64,000 bases of DNA from JAQVCM01 sp040403095 (GCA_040403095.1 JBBALI010000001.1:124001-188000), one strand, 5' to 3'; numbered from the stretch's first letter, positions 44,820-53,337 are shown. Program-made: numbers and translations. The notes: generated by a model not told the origin, from the sequence alone.

Positions 44820-45251
44820 ATGAAACTACTTTTCAAGCTTTTAATATTTACACTGTTCATTTCTGGATGTTCAAACAAATTTAGTAAAACACCAGAAGAA
44901 AATTTCATTGGAATTTGGAAAATTGAGGGTAGAAGCATGTTTAATGGCATTCAAATAAAAATTGAAAAAGAAGACAAAGAATTTATTGGAAGAATTTTTA
45001 AACTCAACGACAATAAGTTAGTGCAGCTTTTTGCAGACTCTAATGACATTTGGGTTTCTGGGATTGAAAGAAAATCAAATTTTGAATTTGCTCTAACAGA
45101 AAAGAAAATTGCAAAAGATCTTTTTTCTCTTTACGGACTTTCCTCATCACAAGAATTTAAAGTTGAGTTTTTTAATAAAAATGCCTTTGGATTGGCGATT
45201 GAAAATTCTAAACCTCTAAACTCTAAAATTATTTATAGACGAATTCAATAA
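44820..45251 (+). CDS. Small predicted lipoprotein downstream of hepT
   Basis: A 143-residue protein with a lipoprotein signal peptide ending in the lipobox ISGC (about Cys17). The mature part begins with a NFIGIWKIEGRSMFNGIQIKIEKE segment that resembles lipocalin-like/DUF-type small beta proteins of Bacteroidota, but I cannot name a family. It lies 19 bases after hepT and within the region bounded by the two repeat copies, so it travels with the toxin-antitoxin pair. A role in the system is not known. Confidence 0.65.
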   Translation: MKLLFKLLIFTLFISGCSNKFSKTPEENFIGIWKIEGRSMFNGIQIKIEKEDKEFIGRIFKLNDNKLVQLFADSNDIWVSGIERKSNFEFALTEKKIAKDLFSLYGLSSSQEFKVEFFNKNAFGLAIENSKPLNSKIIYRRIQ

Positions 45252-45302
45252 GTAAATCTTAACTACTATTTTCCTAAAAAATTTCCATTCTCATTCCTTT
45301 AT

Positions 45303-45527
45303 GTGATAATGGGCGTATTTGTAAATCAATTTATTCAACTAAAAGCAAACAATTGGCCTCTTTATCAATTTGCACTTTTAAATGCAGTAGGAACTTTTAT
45401 CGCAATGGTTTTTTACATGATTTTTGGTTCAAAATTATTCAACTATTTGCAATTAAATTTGAATCAAATTAATAAAATAATGGGTTCCATTTACCTTGTG
45501 GTTGGGTTTTATGGACTATTTAAATAA
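45303..45527 (+). pseudogene. 3' fragment of the LysE transporter gene
   Basis: Its 74 codons, 75 with the stop, equal the last part of the transporter encoded at 43467-44045, with nearly identical DNA. It lacks the N-terminal membrane segments and any start signal of its own, so it is a remnant left by duplication, not a gene. Confidence 0.9.
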
Positions 45528-45651
45528 ACAATTTCAGCAACTAATCCTTTCAGGTTCTAAAACATAAAATTAAAATTTTAGCGTAAGAGCATCGATTAGT
45601 TAAATAAAAAATTTCTCCTGTTTGTTATTAAATTTATAACTTTGATAAAGG

Positions 45652-45944
45652 ATGAAAATTGAAGAAAGCAAATTAAGGCAAATTCAAGAACTTTGTAAGA
45701 TTAACAAGGTCAAATCACTATTTGCTTTTGGTTCCGTTTTGCGATCTGATTTTATTGACGCAGATATCGATTTGATTGTTGATTTTGATGAAAAGAACCC
45801 AATGTAAGTACACCGATTTATACTTTAACTTAAAAGAAAAATTAGAAACGATATTAACGCGCCACGTTGATTTACTTGAAGAAAGAGCAGTAAAAAACAA
45901 ATTTTTTAGACAAGAACTAGATAATACCAAAGTTAAAATTTATG
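45652..45944 (+). pseudogene. Broken duplicate of mntA
   Basis: Homologous to mntA at 44170. A 3-base deletion removes one residue so that the catalytic spacing becomes GSx9DxD, and a 1-base insertion near 45804 shifts the frame into a TAA stop at 45805-45807 after 51 codons. The rest of the gene is still recognisable in another frame up to LDNTKVKIY. No hepT follows this copy. It should not yield active enzyme. Confidence 0.92.
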
Positions 45945-45974
45945 TTCGCCAATCCTAACTCATTAAAAATTAAA

Positions 45975-47582
45975 ATGAAAGACATCGGAAATTTGAAATT
46001 ACTTGGAGTGATAATTATTTTGGCTGCGTCAGTGCAGGCTTGCAAAAATTATGGATTTAGGGCTAATTATCAGGAAGCAAATAAGCTTTTACACGCTACT
46101 GAAAACATCCGAACAAAACCTTATTTAAAAGCCCACATGAAAAATGGGGATGTCTGCATTCTCAAAGACACATGGATAATTGACACCAATAAAAATACTG
46201 TGTTCGGAAACGGGAAAAGGTTTGATTACAATAGAAAAGAAATTTTTTTAGGCGAAATGACGCTACATATTGACAGCGTTAGCATATTTGAGACCAATAG
46301 TAAAATTCTTAAACCAGAAAAGGGGAGAATTGCCACTTTAAGTATCTTGACCGGAATTGATGTTGCTTTGGGAGTTATTTGCATTACCAATCCAAAAGTA
46401 TGTTTTGGATCTTGTCCCACTTTCTACATGAATGAAGACAACAATTTTCACTTTGCAGATTCTGAAGGTTTTTCCAATGCGATTGCTCCATCAATGGAAT
46501 ATTCTGACATCGATGCACTCAATAATCCTCCAATTGAAGATCAGATTTTTTCGCTCACAATGAAAAATGAAGCACTGGAAACACACTGTGTGAATGATGT
46601 AAAACTACTCGCCTATCCAAGAAAAAAAGGTGAGCGCATTTTTCAGTCCAAAAGTAACGAATTTTACTTGTGCCAAAACGATTACCTTCTAAGTCACGCT
46701 GAAGGGCAAGAAGGGATTGTTACAGCATTGCTTAAAAATGAAGATCGACAAGAACGCTTCAGCTTGGCGGACGAAAAAAATCTAAGTAGCAAGGAAGAAA
46801 TATACTTAACTTTTGATGGTGTAGAAAATCAAAACGATTTGGGCTTGATTGTCAATTTTAGGCAGACTTTAATGACGACCTATTTTATTTACAGTGCAAT
46901 TGGTTTTATGGGAGACCAAGTGGGTGATTTTTTTGCAAAAATAGAACAAAGCAAAGAAATAAACTCCTCTTTAAAAAATGGAATTACCAAAGAACTTGGA
47001 AACATTGATTTGTATGCATTAAACTCCCGAACCAATGAATGGGAATTACAAGATGGACTTTATGAAACTGGTCCTATTGCAGTGAATAGACAAATAATTC
47101 CATTAAAAATTTACGGAAAGAATCAACAAATTAAATTGAAATTGGTCATGAACAAAGGTCTTTGGAGGATTGATTTCACAGCGTTGACAAATATAAAGGG
47201 AAAAGTAAAACCCCTCGAAATCAAACCATCAAGCATCTACAATAAAGGTCAAAACGACTTGGATGCACTCTCGGCAATAGAAAACCCTAACAAACATTTA
47301 ATTTCGATGCCCGGAAATGAATATAGATTCCATTTTGAATTGCCTGAAAAAAACATGGATTATGAGTTGTTTCTGTATTCAAAGGGATACTACTTGGAAT
47401 GGATGCGCGAACATTGGTTGAAAGACAAAAACTTATTAAAATTACATGAAATGGTGTATAATCCTAAAAAGTATCTCAGAAACGAAACAAAGGATTACAA
47501 AGAATATGAGAGTATGATGGAACAGGAATTTTGGAATTCTAAAATAGACACCAAAACTTTTATATACTATGAAAAAAATTGA
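45975..47582 (+). CDS. Large predicted lipoprotein, unknown function
   Basis: A 535-residue protein starting at the ATG at 45975; an earlier frame start at 45942 would run into the mntA remnant. Signal peptide ends with the lipobox VQAC (Cys16). Around residue 150 it has the segment CITNPKVCFGSCPTFYMNED with three closely spaced cysteines, which I recall from other Bacteroidota proteins of unknown function. The C-terminal half is rich in lysine and aromatic residues, with two beta-rich parts (DLGLIVNFRQTLMTTYF, EWELQDGLYETGPIAV). It overlaps the next lipoprotein gene by 14 bases. Confidence 0.7.
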   Translation: MKDIGNLKLLGVIIILAASVQACKNYGFRANYQEANKLLHATENIRTKPYLKAHMKNGDVCILKDTWIIDTNKNTVFGNGKRFDYNRKEIFLGEMTLHIDSVSIFETNSKILKPEKGRIATLSILTGIDVALGVICITNPKVCFGSCPTFYMNEDNNFHFADSEGFSNAIAPSMEYSDIDALNNPPIEDQIFSLTMKNEALETHCVNDVKLLAYPRKKGERIFQSKSNEFYLCQNDYLLSHAEGQEGIVTALLKNEDRQERFSLADEKNLSSKEEIYLTFDGVENQNDLGLIVNFRQTLMTTYFIYSAIGFMGDQVGDFFAKIEQSKEINSSLKNGITKELGNIDLYALNSRTNEWELQDGLYETGPIAVNRQIIPLKIYGKNQQIKLKLVMNKGLWRIDFTALTNIKGKVKPLEIKPSSIYNKGQNDLDALSAIENPNKHLISMPGNEYRFHFELPEKNMDYELFLYSKGYYLEWMREHWLKDKNLLKLHEMVYNPKKYLRNETKDYKEYESMMEQEFWNSKIDTKTFIYYEKN

Positions 47583-48066
47583 TCTTCTAATTTTTGGTGT
47601 CGTTTTTGCCCTTGTTTGCAGTTGCGGAACCACTAAAAATTTGCCGTTTTCAGAAGATATTGACATAAATGAGCATGGCTCTTTTATCAAAATATATCAA
47701 AAGCCGTCAAGTATCTCTGGGGAATTAATTTCATTGGACAGCAACGAAATGGTTGTGTTAACTGAAAAGTCAGCGCAATGTGTAATCGTTCCTTTGAAAA
47801 CAGTTAAAAAATTTAAATTGATTTTTGCAAACTCAAAAAAATATGGTTGGAGCGTCCCCCTTTTTACAATAGCGACTGCGCCGCTCGGTTGGATTGCAGT
47901 CCTGGGCGCCACTCCAGTGAATATTATAGTGACAACTGCAGTAAGTGAAAGTTCAAACTCAGCTTTTACTTATAAAAACAAAAATATTTCCTTTGAGGAA
48001 ATGAAAATGTTTGCTCGTTTTCCTCAGGGAATTCCTACCAATATAAAAATTGATAGCATAAAATAA
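47569..48066 (+). CDS. Predicted lipoprotein, unknown function
   Basis: A 165-residue protein with the lipobox VCSC, two cysteines close together (residues about 17 and 19), followed by GTTKN. A hydrophobic middle segment (WSVPLFTIATAPLGWIAVLGATPVNIIVTTAV) could cross or dip into a membrane, unusual for a lipoprotein. Its start overlaps the end of the preceding lipoprotein gene, so the two are coupled. Function unknown. Confidence 0.65.
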   Translation: MKKIDLLIFGVVFALVCSCGTTKNLPFSEDIDINEHGSFIKIYQKPSSISGELISLDSNEMVVLTEKSAQCVIVPLKTVKKFKLIFANSKKYGWSVPLFTIATAPLGWIAVLGATPVNIIVTTAVSESSNSAFTYKNKNISFEEMKMFARFPQGIPTNIKIDSIK

Positions 48067-48155
48067 ATGAATCCGAATCTCAAAAACTTTTTGATCTCCT
48101 TTTCAAACAAATTATCATTCTATTCCTTTATAGAATTAGAAATAGAATAGAAAAT

Positions 48156-48872
48156 ATGGCGAAAACATTTCTATCAGCACGCTGGGAAAATTTGATCATG
48201 GCAAACTATGCGGTGAATCCTGAAGTATTGCTTCCATATTTACCTAAAGGTGTGGAACTGGACTTTTACGATGGAAAAGCGTGGGTCAGTTTGGTGGGTT
48301 TTATGTTTAAAAAAACAAGCTTGTTTCGCATTCCAATTCCCTTGATGGGTACATTTGAAGAAGTAAATTTGAGGTTTTATGTGAAACGAATTGATGGTGA
48401 TGAAATCAAACGTGGAGTTGTTTTTATCAATGAAACAGTGCCTTACAAACCGGTTGCTTGGATTGCGAATAAACTTTACAAGGAACATTACATCGCTATT
48501 CCAACTAAAAATGAAATTCAAATAAATTCGGAAAATCAATTGATCCATTACGGATGGAAAATTAACCAACATTGGAACGAAATCAATGCAAATACTTCTA
48601 TTGAAAGCGTTGAAATGATTCCAGAAGGCATTGAAGAATTCATCTTTGAGCATTATTATGGTTACACAAAAATCAGCGAGGAAGTTTCTCAAGAATACAG
48701 CGTGAATCATCCGCGATGGAAAGTGAACAAAGTATTGGATTATTCTATCAATTGCGATTTTCAAGCGATGTATGGTACTGATTTTACTTTTCTCAATAAA
48801 CAACAGCCACAATCGGTCATTTTTGCTTCAGGTTCTGATGTAACAGTTGATTGGAAAAGGAGAAAGTTTTAA
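48156..48872 (+). CDS. DUF2071 (YqjF-like) protein
   Basis: A 238-residue cytosolic protein of the DUF2071 family: FLSARWENLIMANYAVNPEVLLPYLPKGVELDFYDGKAWVSLVGFMF is the standard N-terminus, and VNLRFYVKRIDGDE-RGVVFINETVP fits the next part. The last portion (PQSVIFASGSDVTV) forms the end of the beta-rich fold. The fold resembles acetoacetate decarboxylase; a reaction has not been assigned to the family. It is followed by the small DUF2256 gene 8 bases later. Confidence 0.88.
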   Translation: MAKTFLSARWENLIMANYAVNPEVLLPYLPKGVELDFYDGKAWVSLVGFMFKKTSLFRIPIPLMGTFEEVNLRFYVKRIDGDEIKRGVVFINETVPYKPVAWIANKLYKEHYIAIPTKNEIQINSENQLIHYGWKINQHWNEINANTSIESVEMIPEGIEEFIFEHYYGYTKISEEVSQEYSVNHPRWKVNKVLDYSINCDFQAMYGTDFTFLNKQQPQSVIFASGSDVTVDWKRRKF

Positions 48873-48880
48873 TTCAAAAG

Positions 48881-49018
48881 ATGAAAAAGCGCGATTTACC
48901 AACTAAGATTTGCGTAGTTTGCAAACGTCCTTTCACGTGGCGAAAGAAATGGGAAAAGGTGTGGGACAACGTAAAATATTGCAGCGATAAATGTAGAATC
49001 AATCGCAGTAAAGATTGA
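48881..49018 (+). CDS. Small DUF2256 zinc-binding protein
   Basis: A 45-residue protein: after MKKRDLPTK come CVVCKRPFTWRKKWEK and VWDNVKYCSDKCR, giving a CxxC...CxxxC arrangement for one zinc. This is the DUF2256 family, found in many bacteria, often near photolyase genes, with no known function. It begins 8 bases after the DUF2071 stop, so they are probably cotranscribed. Sequence identity to the family makes this firm despite its small size. Confidence 0.88.
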   Translation: MKKRDLPTKICVVCKRPFTWRKKWEKVWDNVKYCSDKCRINRSKD

Positions 49019-49181
49019 ATCAATTCCCAAAACAAAACTTATAATTTTACAACAATCTACTCAAATTGTGTAAGGTTTATTTTCGCAAAAGTAAACACCT
49101 TTAAACTTTGATTTATTTTCAGGCTGATTAGCTTAATTATTCAGCACAAAATTCACAGAATCAATCTTTAAAACACAATTT

Positions 49182-50021
49182 ATGAAAAACTATCTTTCTA
49201 TTTATTTGTATGGCGCCAGCATTATTTTAACTGGCGTTTTCCTTACAATTTCAGCGTTTAGCACTTACAAAAACATTGTTTTAACACTTGGGATAACCTT
49301 AACTGCTGGTTCATTGTTTGCCTTTATCGCAGCATTTTCGATTGAACGAAAACAAGTTCAATTTGCTTATCACAACCTGCACGCGCTGGTAATGTTGGTC
49401 TATGGGATTTTCATCTTGACTTTTTGCGACACGATGGACAAATTGCTCTCTGCCACTTCCTATCTTTTCATTTTCTATGCTGTTTCGGAAATTATTTTTT
49501 GCAGTTGGATTTTTAATTTAAGACAAAAAGTCGTTTTTAAAATCTTACTTATTCGGGTTGCTTTAGGACTAGCCATTGGAATCGGCACTGTCGTCTCAAT
49601 CTATTTTACCACTTTTCAGCTTGAAAGCTTTGGTATATTGTTCATATTCATTGGAATTAACATCCTTCTTTACGTGCCGATTATGAAAGGAAAAGAAACA
49701 ATGGTAATGGAAAATGTCATTCATAAAGCAGAAAATTTCGAAGGATATCCGCACTATCCAGCATCAGAGGATATTTATAATCACCAAAAAGAAGAAACCG
49801 ATTTGGATCCAGAAGATATTTCGAAGAAAAAAACTCCAAATGAAACAGAAGGTGGACAAAACGAAAAAGGTTTCAAAAACCATATGTCAGGGAACGATTT
49901 AGACATTCCCGGAACAGATTTAGACAACCAAGAAGAACAAATTGGAAATGAAGACGAAGAAAACAATTATTACAGTTTGGGTGGAGATGATCACAATGAT
50001 TTAGAAGAAGATAAAGACTAA
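49182..50021 (+). CDS. Membrane protein with acidic Bacteroidota-type C-terminal tail
   Basis: A 279-residue protein with six or so hydrophobic segments up to about residue 170, arranged like HdeD/DUF308 acid-stress proteins (SIILTGVFLTISAF, MLVYGIFILTFCDTMD). The last ~110 residues are cytosolic and very acidic. They contain LDIPGTDLDNQEEQIGNEDEENNYYSLGGDDH, cut here to two pieces by the limit on length: DLDIPGTDLDNQEEQ and DEENNYYSLGGDDH. I remember tails of this kind at the ends of other Bacteroidota stress-related proteins. It ends nine bases before the next gene, which may also be stress-related. Confidence 0.8.
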   Translation: MKNYLSIYLYGASIILTGVFLTISAFSTYKNIVLTLGITLTAGSLFAFIAAFSIERKQVQFAYHNLHALVMLVYGIFILTFCDTMDKLLSATSYLFIFYAVSEIIFCSWIFNLRQKVVFKILLIRVALGLAIGIGTVVSIYFTTFQLESFGILFIFIGINILLYVPIMKGKETMVMENVIHKAENFEGYPHYPASEDIYNHQKEETDLDPEDISKKKTPNETEGGQNEKGFKNHMSGNDLDIPGTDLDNQEEQIGNEDEENNYYSLGGDDHNDLEEDKD

Positions 50022-50030
50022 AATTAAATT

Positions 50031-50411
50031 ATGGAAACAACAAAAAATATTGGTGTTTGGATGGATCATTCAATAGCCAATTTCATCAATTTAGATAAAG
50101 AGAAAAACAACTTTTCTATTCTCTCAAATTTCACTTTTACTGACAAAGAAGCTGCTTTGAAAAGAAGTGAAAACTTGATGCACAACAAAGAAAACAGCAT
50201 GCATGAAACTTTCTATAAAGAAATTGGACATGAAATTTTGAAATACAACCACATTCTAATATTCGGTCCAACGCAAGCGAAAATGGAACTTTCGAACTAT
50301 TTGAAAAAGGATTTACATTTTAAAGACATTCAAATAGACTTTAAATCTGCCGATAAAATGACAGAAAATGAAAAATATGCTTTCGTTTGTGCACATTTTG
50401 AAAAAGATTGA
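50031..50411 (+). CDS. Small protein, possibly baeRF-like
   Basis: A 126-residue cytosolic protein. NIGVWMDHSIANFINLD at the start and HEILKYNHILIFGPTQAKMELSNYLKKD later recall the compact domain of bacterial release-factor-like (baeRF) proteins, which is described in Bacteroidota beside stress and ribosome-hibernation genes. The match is by eye and weak. It lies nine bases after the acidic-tail gene and shares a bidirectional terminator with hemD. Confidence 0.55.
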   Translation: METTKNIGVWMDHSIANFINLDKEKNNFSILSNFTFTDKEAALKRSENLMHNKENSMHETFYKEIGHEILKYNHILIFGPTQAKMELSNYLKKDLHFKDIQIDFKSADKMTENEKYAFVCAHFEKD

Positions 50412-50450
50412 AAATTGCTGTATTAAAAAAATAAAAAGAGTAAACACAAA

Positions 50451-50480
50451 AAAAGCGCATCCAATTAGGGTGCGCTTTTC
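50451..50480. terminator. Bidirectional terminator between the small protein gene and hemD
   Basis: AAAAGCGCATCC and GGGTGCGCTTTT pair as a 12-bp stem with an AATTA loop, bordered by A- and T-runs. It can end both the plus-strand gene at 50411 and the minus-strand hemD at 50499. Confidence 0.88.
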
Positions 50481-50498
50481 AATTTATCAAAATATTAA

Positions 50499-51248
50499 TT
50501 ATTTCTTCTTCAAAGACTCTTTGACAAAATTTTCAATGGCAGCTGTCATAGAAGGAACATTTGGTTGAGGTGCATGTAAATCCAAACGCAAATTATTTTT
50601 CACTACGGCATTGGCGGTTGTAGGACCAAAGGCAGCAATCATGGTGTTGTTTTGTTTAAAATCTGGAAAGTTTTTGAAAAGTGATTCAATTCCACCAGGA
50701 CTAAAGAAAACCAATAAGTCATAGTAAACATCTTCTAAATCACTCAAATCAGATGCAACTGTTTTATACAACATCGCTTTGGTGAAATTTATTTTAAAGT
50801 GCTCTAAAGTCTCAGGGATTTTATCTCTCAAAATATCAGTGCAAGGCAACAAGAACTTGTCAGATTTGTGCTTTTTCATCATTTCTGCCAATTCTTCAAT
50901 TGTTTGTTTACCATGAAAAATTTTACGCTTTCTATAAGTAACATATTTTTGAAGATACAGCGCAACAGCTTCTGAAATACAAAAATACTTCATGGTGTCT
51001 GGCACAGCAAAACGAATTTCCTCCGCAATTCTAAAAAAGTGATCAACAGCAGTTTTAGAAGTCATGATAACAGCCGAGTGCTCTGGGATATTTACCCTTT
51101 GTGCTCTAAAATCCTGAACACTAACTCCTTCCACATGAATAAAAGGCCTAAAATCTATTTTAAGCTTGTATTTTTCTGCGAGATCGTAATATGGTGATTT
51201 GTCCCCCTCTGGTTTGGGTTGAGAAACCAAAATTGTTTTGATGCTCAA
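50499..51248 (-). CDS. hemD: Uroporphyrinogen-III synthase
   Basis: Closes and isomerises hydroxymethylbilane to uroporphyrinogen III in haem synthesis. The 249-residue protein has two Rossmann-like halves with the TILVSQPKPEGDKSPYYDLAEK start typical of Bacteroidota HemD, a TSKTAVDHFFRIAEE segment for one domain and FFSPGGIESLFKNFPDF with AAFGPTTANAVV for the other. There is no ATG near the start; I take the TTG at 51248, which directly precedes IKTILVSQ, rather than the TTG at 51275 inside the upstream gene. It is 11 bases after DUF4271, a pairing seen repeatedly in the phylum. Confidence 0.88.
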   Translation of the reverse strand: MSIKTILVSQPKPEGDKSPYYDLAEKYKLKIDFRPFIHVEGVSVQDFRAQRVNIPEHSAVIMTSKTAVDHFFRIAEEIRFAVPDTMKYFCISEAVALYLQKYVTYRKRKIFHGKQTIEELAEMMKKHKSDKFLLPCTDILRDKIPETLEHFKINFTKAMLYKTVASDLSDLEDVYYDLLVFFSPGGIESLFKNFPDFKQNNTMIAAFGPTTANAVVKNNLRLDLHAPQPNVPSMTAAIENFVKESLKKK

Positions 51249-51259
51249 TTTCCTCTGTA

Positions 51260-51985
51260 TTAATTTAACAACCAATTAAATTGCTCCAAAATAATGTCTT
51301 TTAGTGAGAAATAAATCAACACAAATGGCAAAATTTCGAGCGTGCAAAAATACAAAATAATATAATACCAAGTTATACCTTTGTTTATTGCGAAAATAAA
51401 TCCTCTAAAAAACCTGTAAACCCACATCACAAAGGTAAACCAGATAAAGATTTGAATAAAAACTGGAGACCATTGCATGTTGAAAGCCCAAACCAAAAGC
51501 ATCAAACTGTAAATTATTCCAGCAAAATGTGCAAAAATGAAAGTGTTGATTTTACTTTCAGTCACTGAGTTTTTTTCACCCGTGATAAATCCAACCAAAA
51601 ACAAAGAAAACCATGGTAAGAAAACCATTAAAAAAGGAATCGGTAAAAGCAAATAAACAATTTTTGGATTCAAGTTATTGGTCGTTGGAATACATAAAAA
51701 CAACAATGCACTTGCGCTTATAATGTAATTTAAGACTAGAAAAAAAGAGGAAGCATTGTTTAACGGATATTCATCTTGAATAATTTTATCAATCTGCTTG
51801 TTTTTATAAATTGCTTTGATCATTCCGAAAACCATTTGTTTAGAACTCAAGCGGGCGAATGCGATGATGAAAAATGAAAACGCCAGCATCAATGAAGCCA
51901 CAAAAGCTGCATTTTCCGTGCGAATCGAGAGACTCGAGGGAATTTCATTATTCACACCAACAATTCCAAAACCTAATTCAAACAA
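51260..51985 (-). CDS. DUF4271 membrane protein
   Basis: A 241-residue protein with six hydrophobic segments. The MLAFSFFIIAFARLSSKQMVFGMIKAIY and the later VGFITGEKNSVTESKINTFIF stretches fit DUF4271, a Bacteroidota family nearly always encoded just before hemD. The frame opens with TTG at 51985; no nearer ATG exists before residue 33, and a promoter box at 52012-52019 supports the TTG. Function is unknown, though its steady company with hemD suggests a membrane step linked to haem. Confidence 0.88.
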   Translation of the reverse strand: MFELGFGIVGVNNEIPSSLSIRTENAAFVASLMLAFSFFIIAFARLSSKQMVFGMIKAIYKNKQIDKIIQDEYPLNNASSFFLVLNYIISASALLFLCIPTTNNLNPKIVYLLLPIPFLMVFLPWFSLFLVGFITGEKNSVTESKINTFIFAHFAGIIYSLMLLVWAFNMQWSPVFIQIFIWFTFVMWVYRFFRGFIFAINKGITWYYIILYFCTLEILPFVLIYFSLKDIILEQFNWLLN

Positions 51986-52011
51986 AATGTATCCTTTTTG
52001 TGTTTAGGAAA

Positions 52012-52019
52012 CAAAATTA
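52012..52019 (-). promoter_or_regulatory. Predicted -7 box of the DUF4271-hemD operon
   Basis: TAATTTTG on the minus strand matches TAnnTTTG; about 26 bases separate it from the TTG start at 51985. Confidence 0.45.
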
Positions 52020-52072
52020 GTATTTGTTCTGCTAGAATTGGATTTAAAAATCAGATTTTGCGTTTTTAATAC

Positions 52073-52080
52073 TAATTTTG
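52073..52080 (+). promoter_or_regulatory. Predicted -7 box of the glutaryl-CoA dehydrogenase gene
   Basis: TAATTTTG matches TAnnTTTG, 27 bases before the ATG at 52108. Together with 52012-52019 it forms a divergent promoter pair in the 122-base gap. Confidence 0.45.
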
Positions 52081-52107
52081 TCATCACTTTAAATAAAAGG
52101 CTGAAAT

Positions 52108-53316
52108 ATGGCAACAGATTTATATGTACATCCAGATTATTACAACATGGATGATTTGCTTACAGAGGAGCAAAAATTAGTTCGCGATGCGGCTCGCGCT
52201 TGGGTGAAAAAAGAAGTTTCTCCAATCATTGATGAGCATTACGAAAAAGCAACTTTCCCAATGCATTTGTTGCGTGGTTTAGGCGAAATTGGTGCTTTTG
52301 GACCTTATATCCCTGAAGAATATGGTGGTCCAGGTTTAGATCAAATCTCTTATGGTTTGATTATGCAAGAATTGGAAAGATGCGATTCTGGTTTGCGATC
52401 AACTGCTTCTGTTCAAAGTTCTTTGGTGATGTATCCCATTTGGAAATATGGTTCTGAAGAACAAAAAATGAAATATTTGCCAAAGTTGGCAACAGGTGAA
52501 ATGATGGGTTGTTTTGGATTGACTGAGCCAGATCACGGTTCAAATCCTTCTGGAATGATTACAAATTTCAAAGATGCTGGCGATCATGTTATTTTGAATG
52601 GTGCAAAAATGTGGATTTCAAATGCTCCTTTCGCAGATATCGCTGTTGTTTGGGCAAAAGACGAAACAGGCCGTATCCATGGATTAATTGTTGAACGTGG
52701 AATGGAAGGTTTCTCAACACCTGAAATGCACGGAAAACTATCTTTACGCGCTTCTTCAACTGGAGAATTGATCTTTGTAAACGTAAAAGTTCCAAAAGCA
52801 AACATTTTACCAGGAAGATCGGGATTGGGTGCTCCATTGAGTTGTTTAGATTCTGCAAGATTTGGTATTGCTTGGGGTGCTTTAGGTGCTGCTATGGATT
52901 GCTACGATCAAGCTTTGAGATATTCTAAAGAAAGAACGCAATTTGGTGTTCCAATCGCTTCTTTTCAATTGATTCAGAAAAAATTGGCGGAAATGATTAC
53001 TGAAATCACGAAAGCACAATTATTGACCTTTAGAGTTGGTCAGCTTAGAAATGAAGGCAAAGCGACAAGTGCTCAAATTTCAATGGCAAAAAGAAACAAC
53101 TGTGAAATCGCTTTAAATATTGCGCGTGAAGCAAGACAGATTCATGGTGCAATGGGAATTACAAGTGAATATTCTATGATGCGCCACATGGCAAACTTGG
53201 AATCTGTGGTAACCTATGAAGGTACGCACGACATTCACTTATTGATTACAGGACTTGATATTACTGGAATTTCTGCTTTTACGCGCGATATGCCAGATTT
53301 GTCAAACATGAAATAA
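52108..53316 (+). CDS. gcdH: Glutaryl-CoA dehydrogenase
   Basis: FAD-dependent acyl-CoA dehydrogenase that oxidises and decarboxylates glutaryl-CoA to crotonyl-CoA, the meeting point of lysine and tryptophan degradation. The 402-residue protein shows RSTASVQSSLVMYPIWKYGSEEQK, GCFGLTEPDHGSNPSGM, MWISNAPFADIAVVWAK and RQIHGAMGITSEYSM. The catalytic base is Glu371 in VVTYEGTHDIHLLI, the wording typical of GcdH, as is TGISAF at the C-terminus. It is monocistronic, with a strong terminator after it. It may receive glutaryl-CoA from the kynurenine route encoded at the start of the window. Confidence 0.93.
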   Translation: MATDLYVHPDYYNMDDLLTEEQKLVRDAARAWVKKEVSPIIDEHYEKATFPMHLLRGLGEIGAFGPYIPEEYGGPGLDQISYGLIMQELERCDSGLRSTASVQSSLVMYPIWKYGSEEQKMKYLPKLATGEMMGCFGLTEPDHGSNPSGMITNFKDAGDHVILNGAKMWISNAPFADIAVVWAKDETGRIHGLIVERGMEGFSTPEMHGKLSLRASSTGELIFVNVKVPKANILPGRSGLGAPLSCLDSARFGIAWGALGAAMDCYDQALRYSKERTQFGVPIASFQLIQKKLAEMITEITKAQLLTFRVGQLRNEGKATSAQISMAKRNNCEIALNIAREARQIHGAMGITSEYSMMRHMANLESVVTYEGTHDIHLLITGLDITGISAFTRDMPDLSNMK

Positions 53317-53337
53317 GTAAAACTCAACTATATTCTT

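Larger units (their letters stand above)
45303..45944 (+). repeat. Copy 2 of the ~644-bp direct repeat
   Basis: Second copy, offset 1482 bases at its start and 1480 at its end because of a 3-base deletion and a 1-base insertion. It carries a fragment of the LysE gene, the intergenic region with its promoter box, and a disrupted mntA. The 51 bases before it (45252-45302) show no gene. Confidence 0.95.

Noticed and set aside
45776..45958. 60-residue plus-strand frame considered as a separate small gene
   Set aside because: It is the C-terminal part of the mntA duplicate read after the frameshift, without its catalytic motif or a start signal.
48240..48812. Long minus-strand frame of 190 residues opposite the DUF2071 gene
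   Set aside because: It lies wholly antisense to a clear DUF2071 gene, has no promoter or family signature, and its composition (many F, H, I) is what antisense of AT-rich coding DNA gives.
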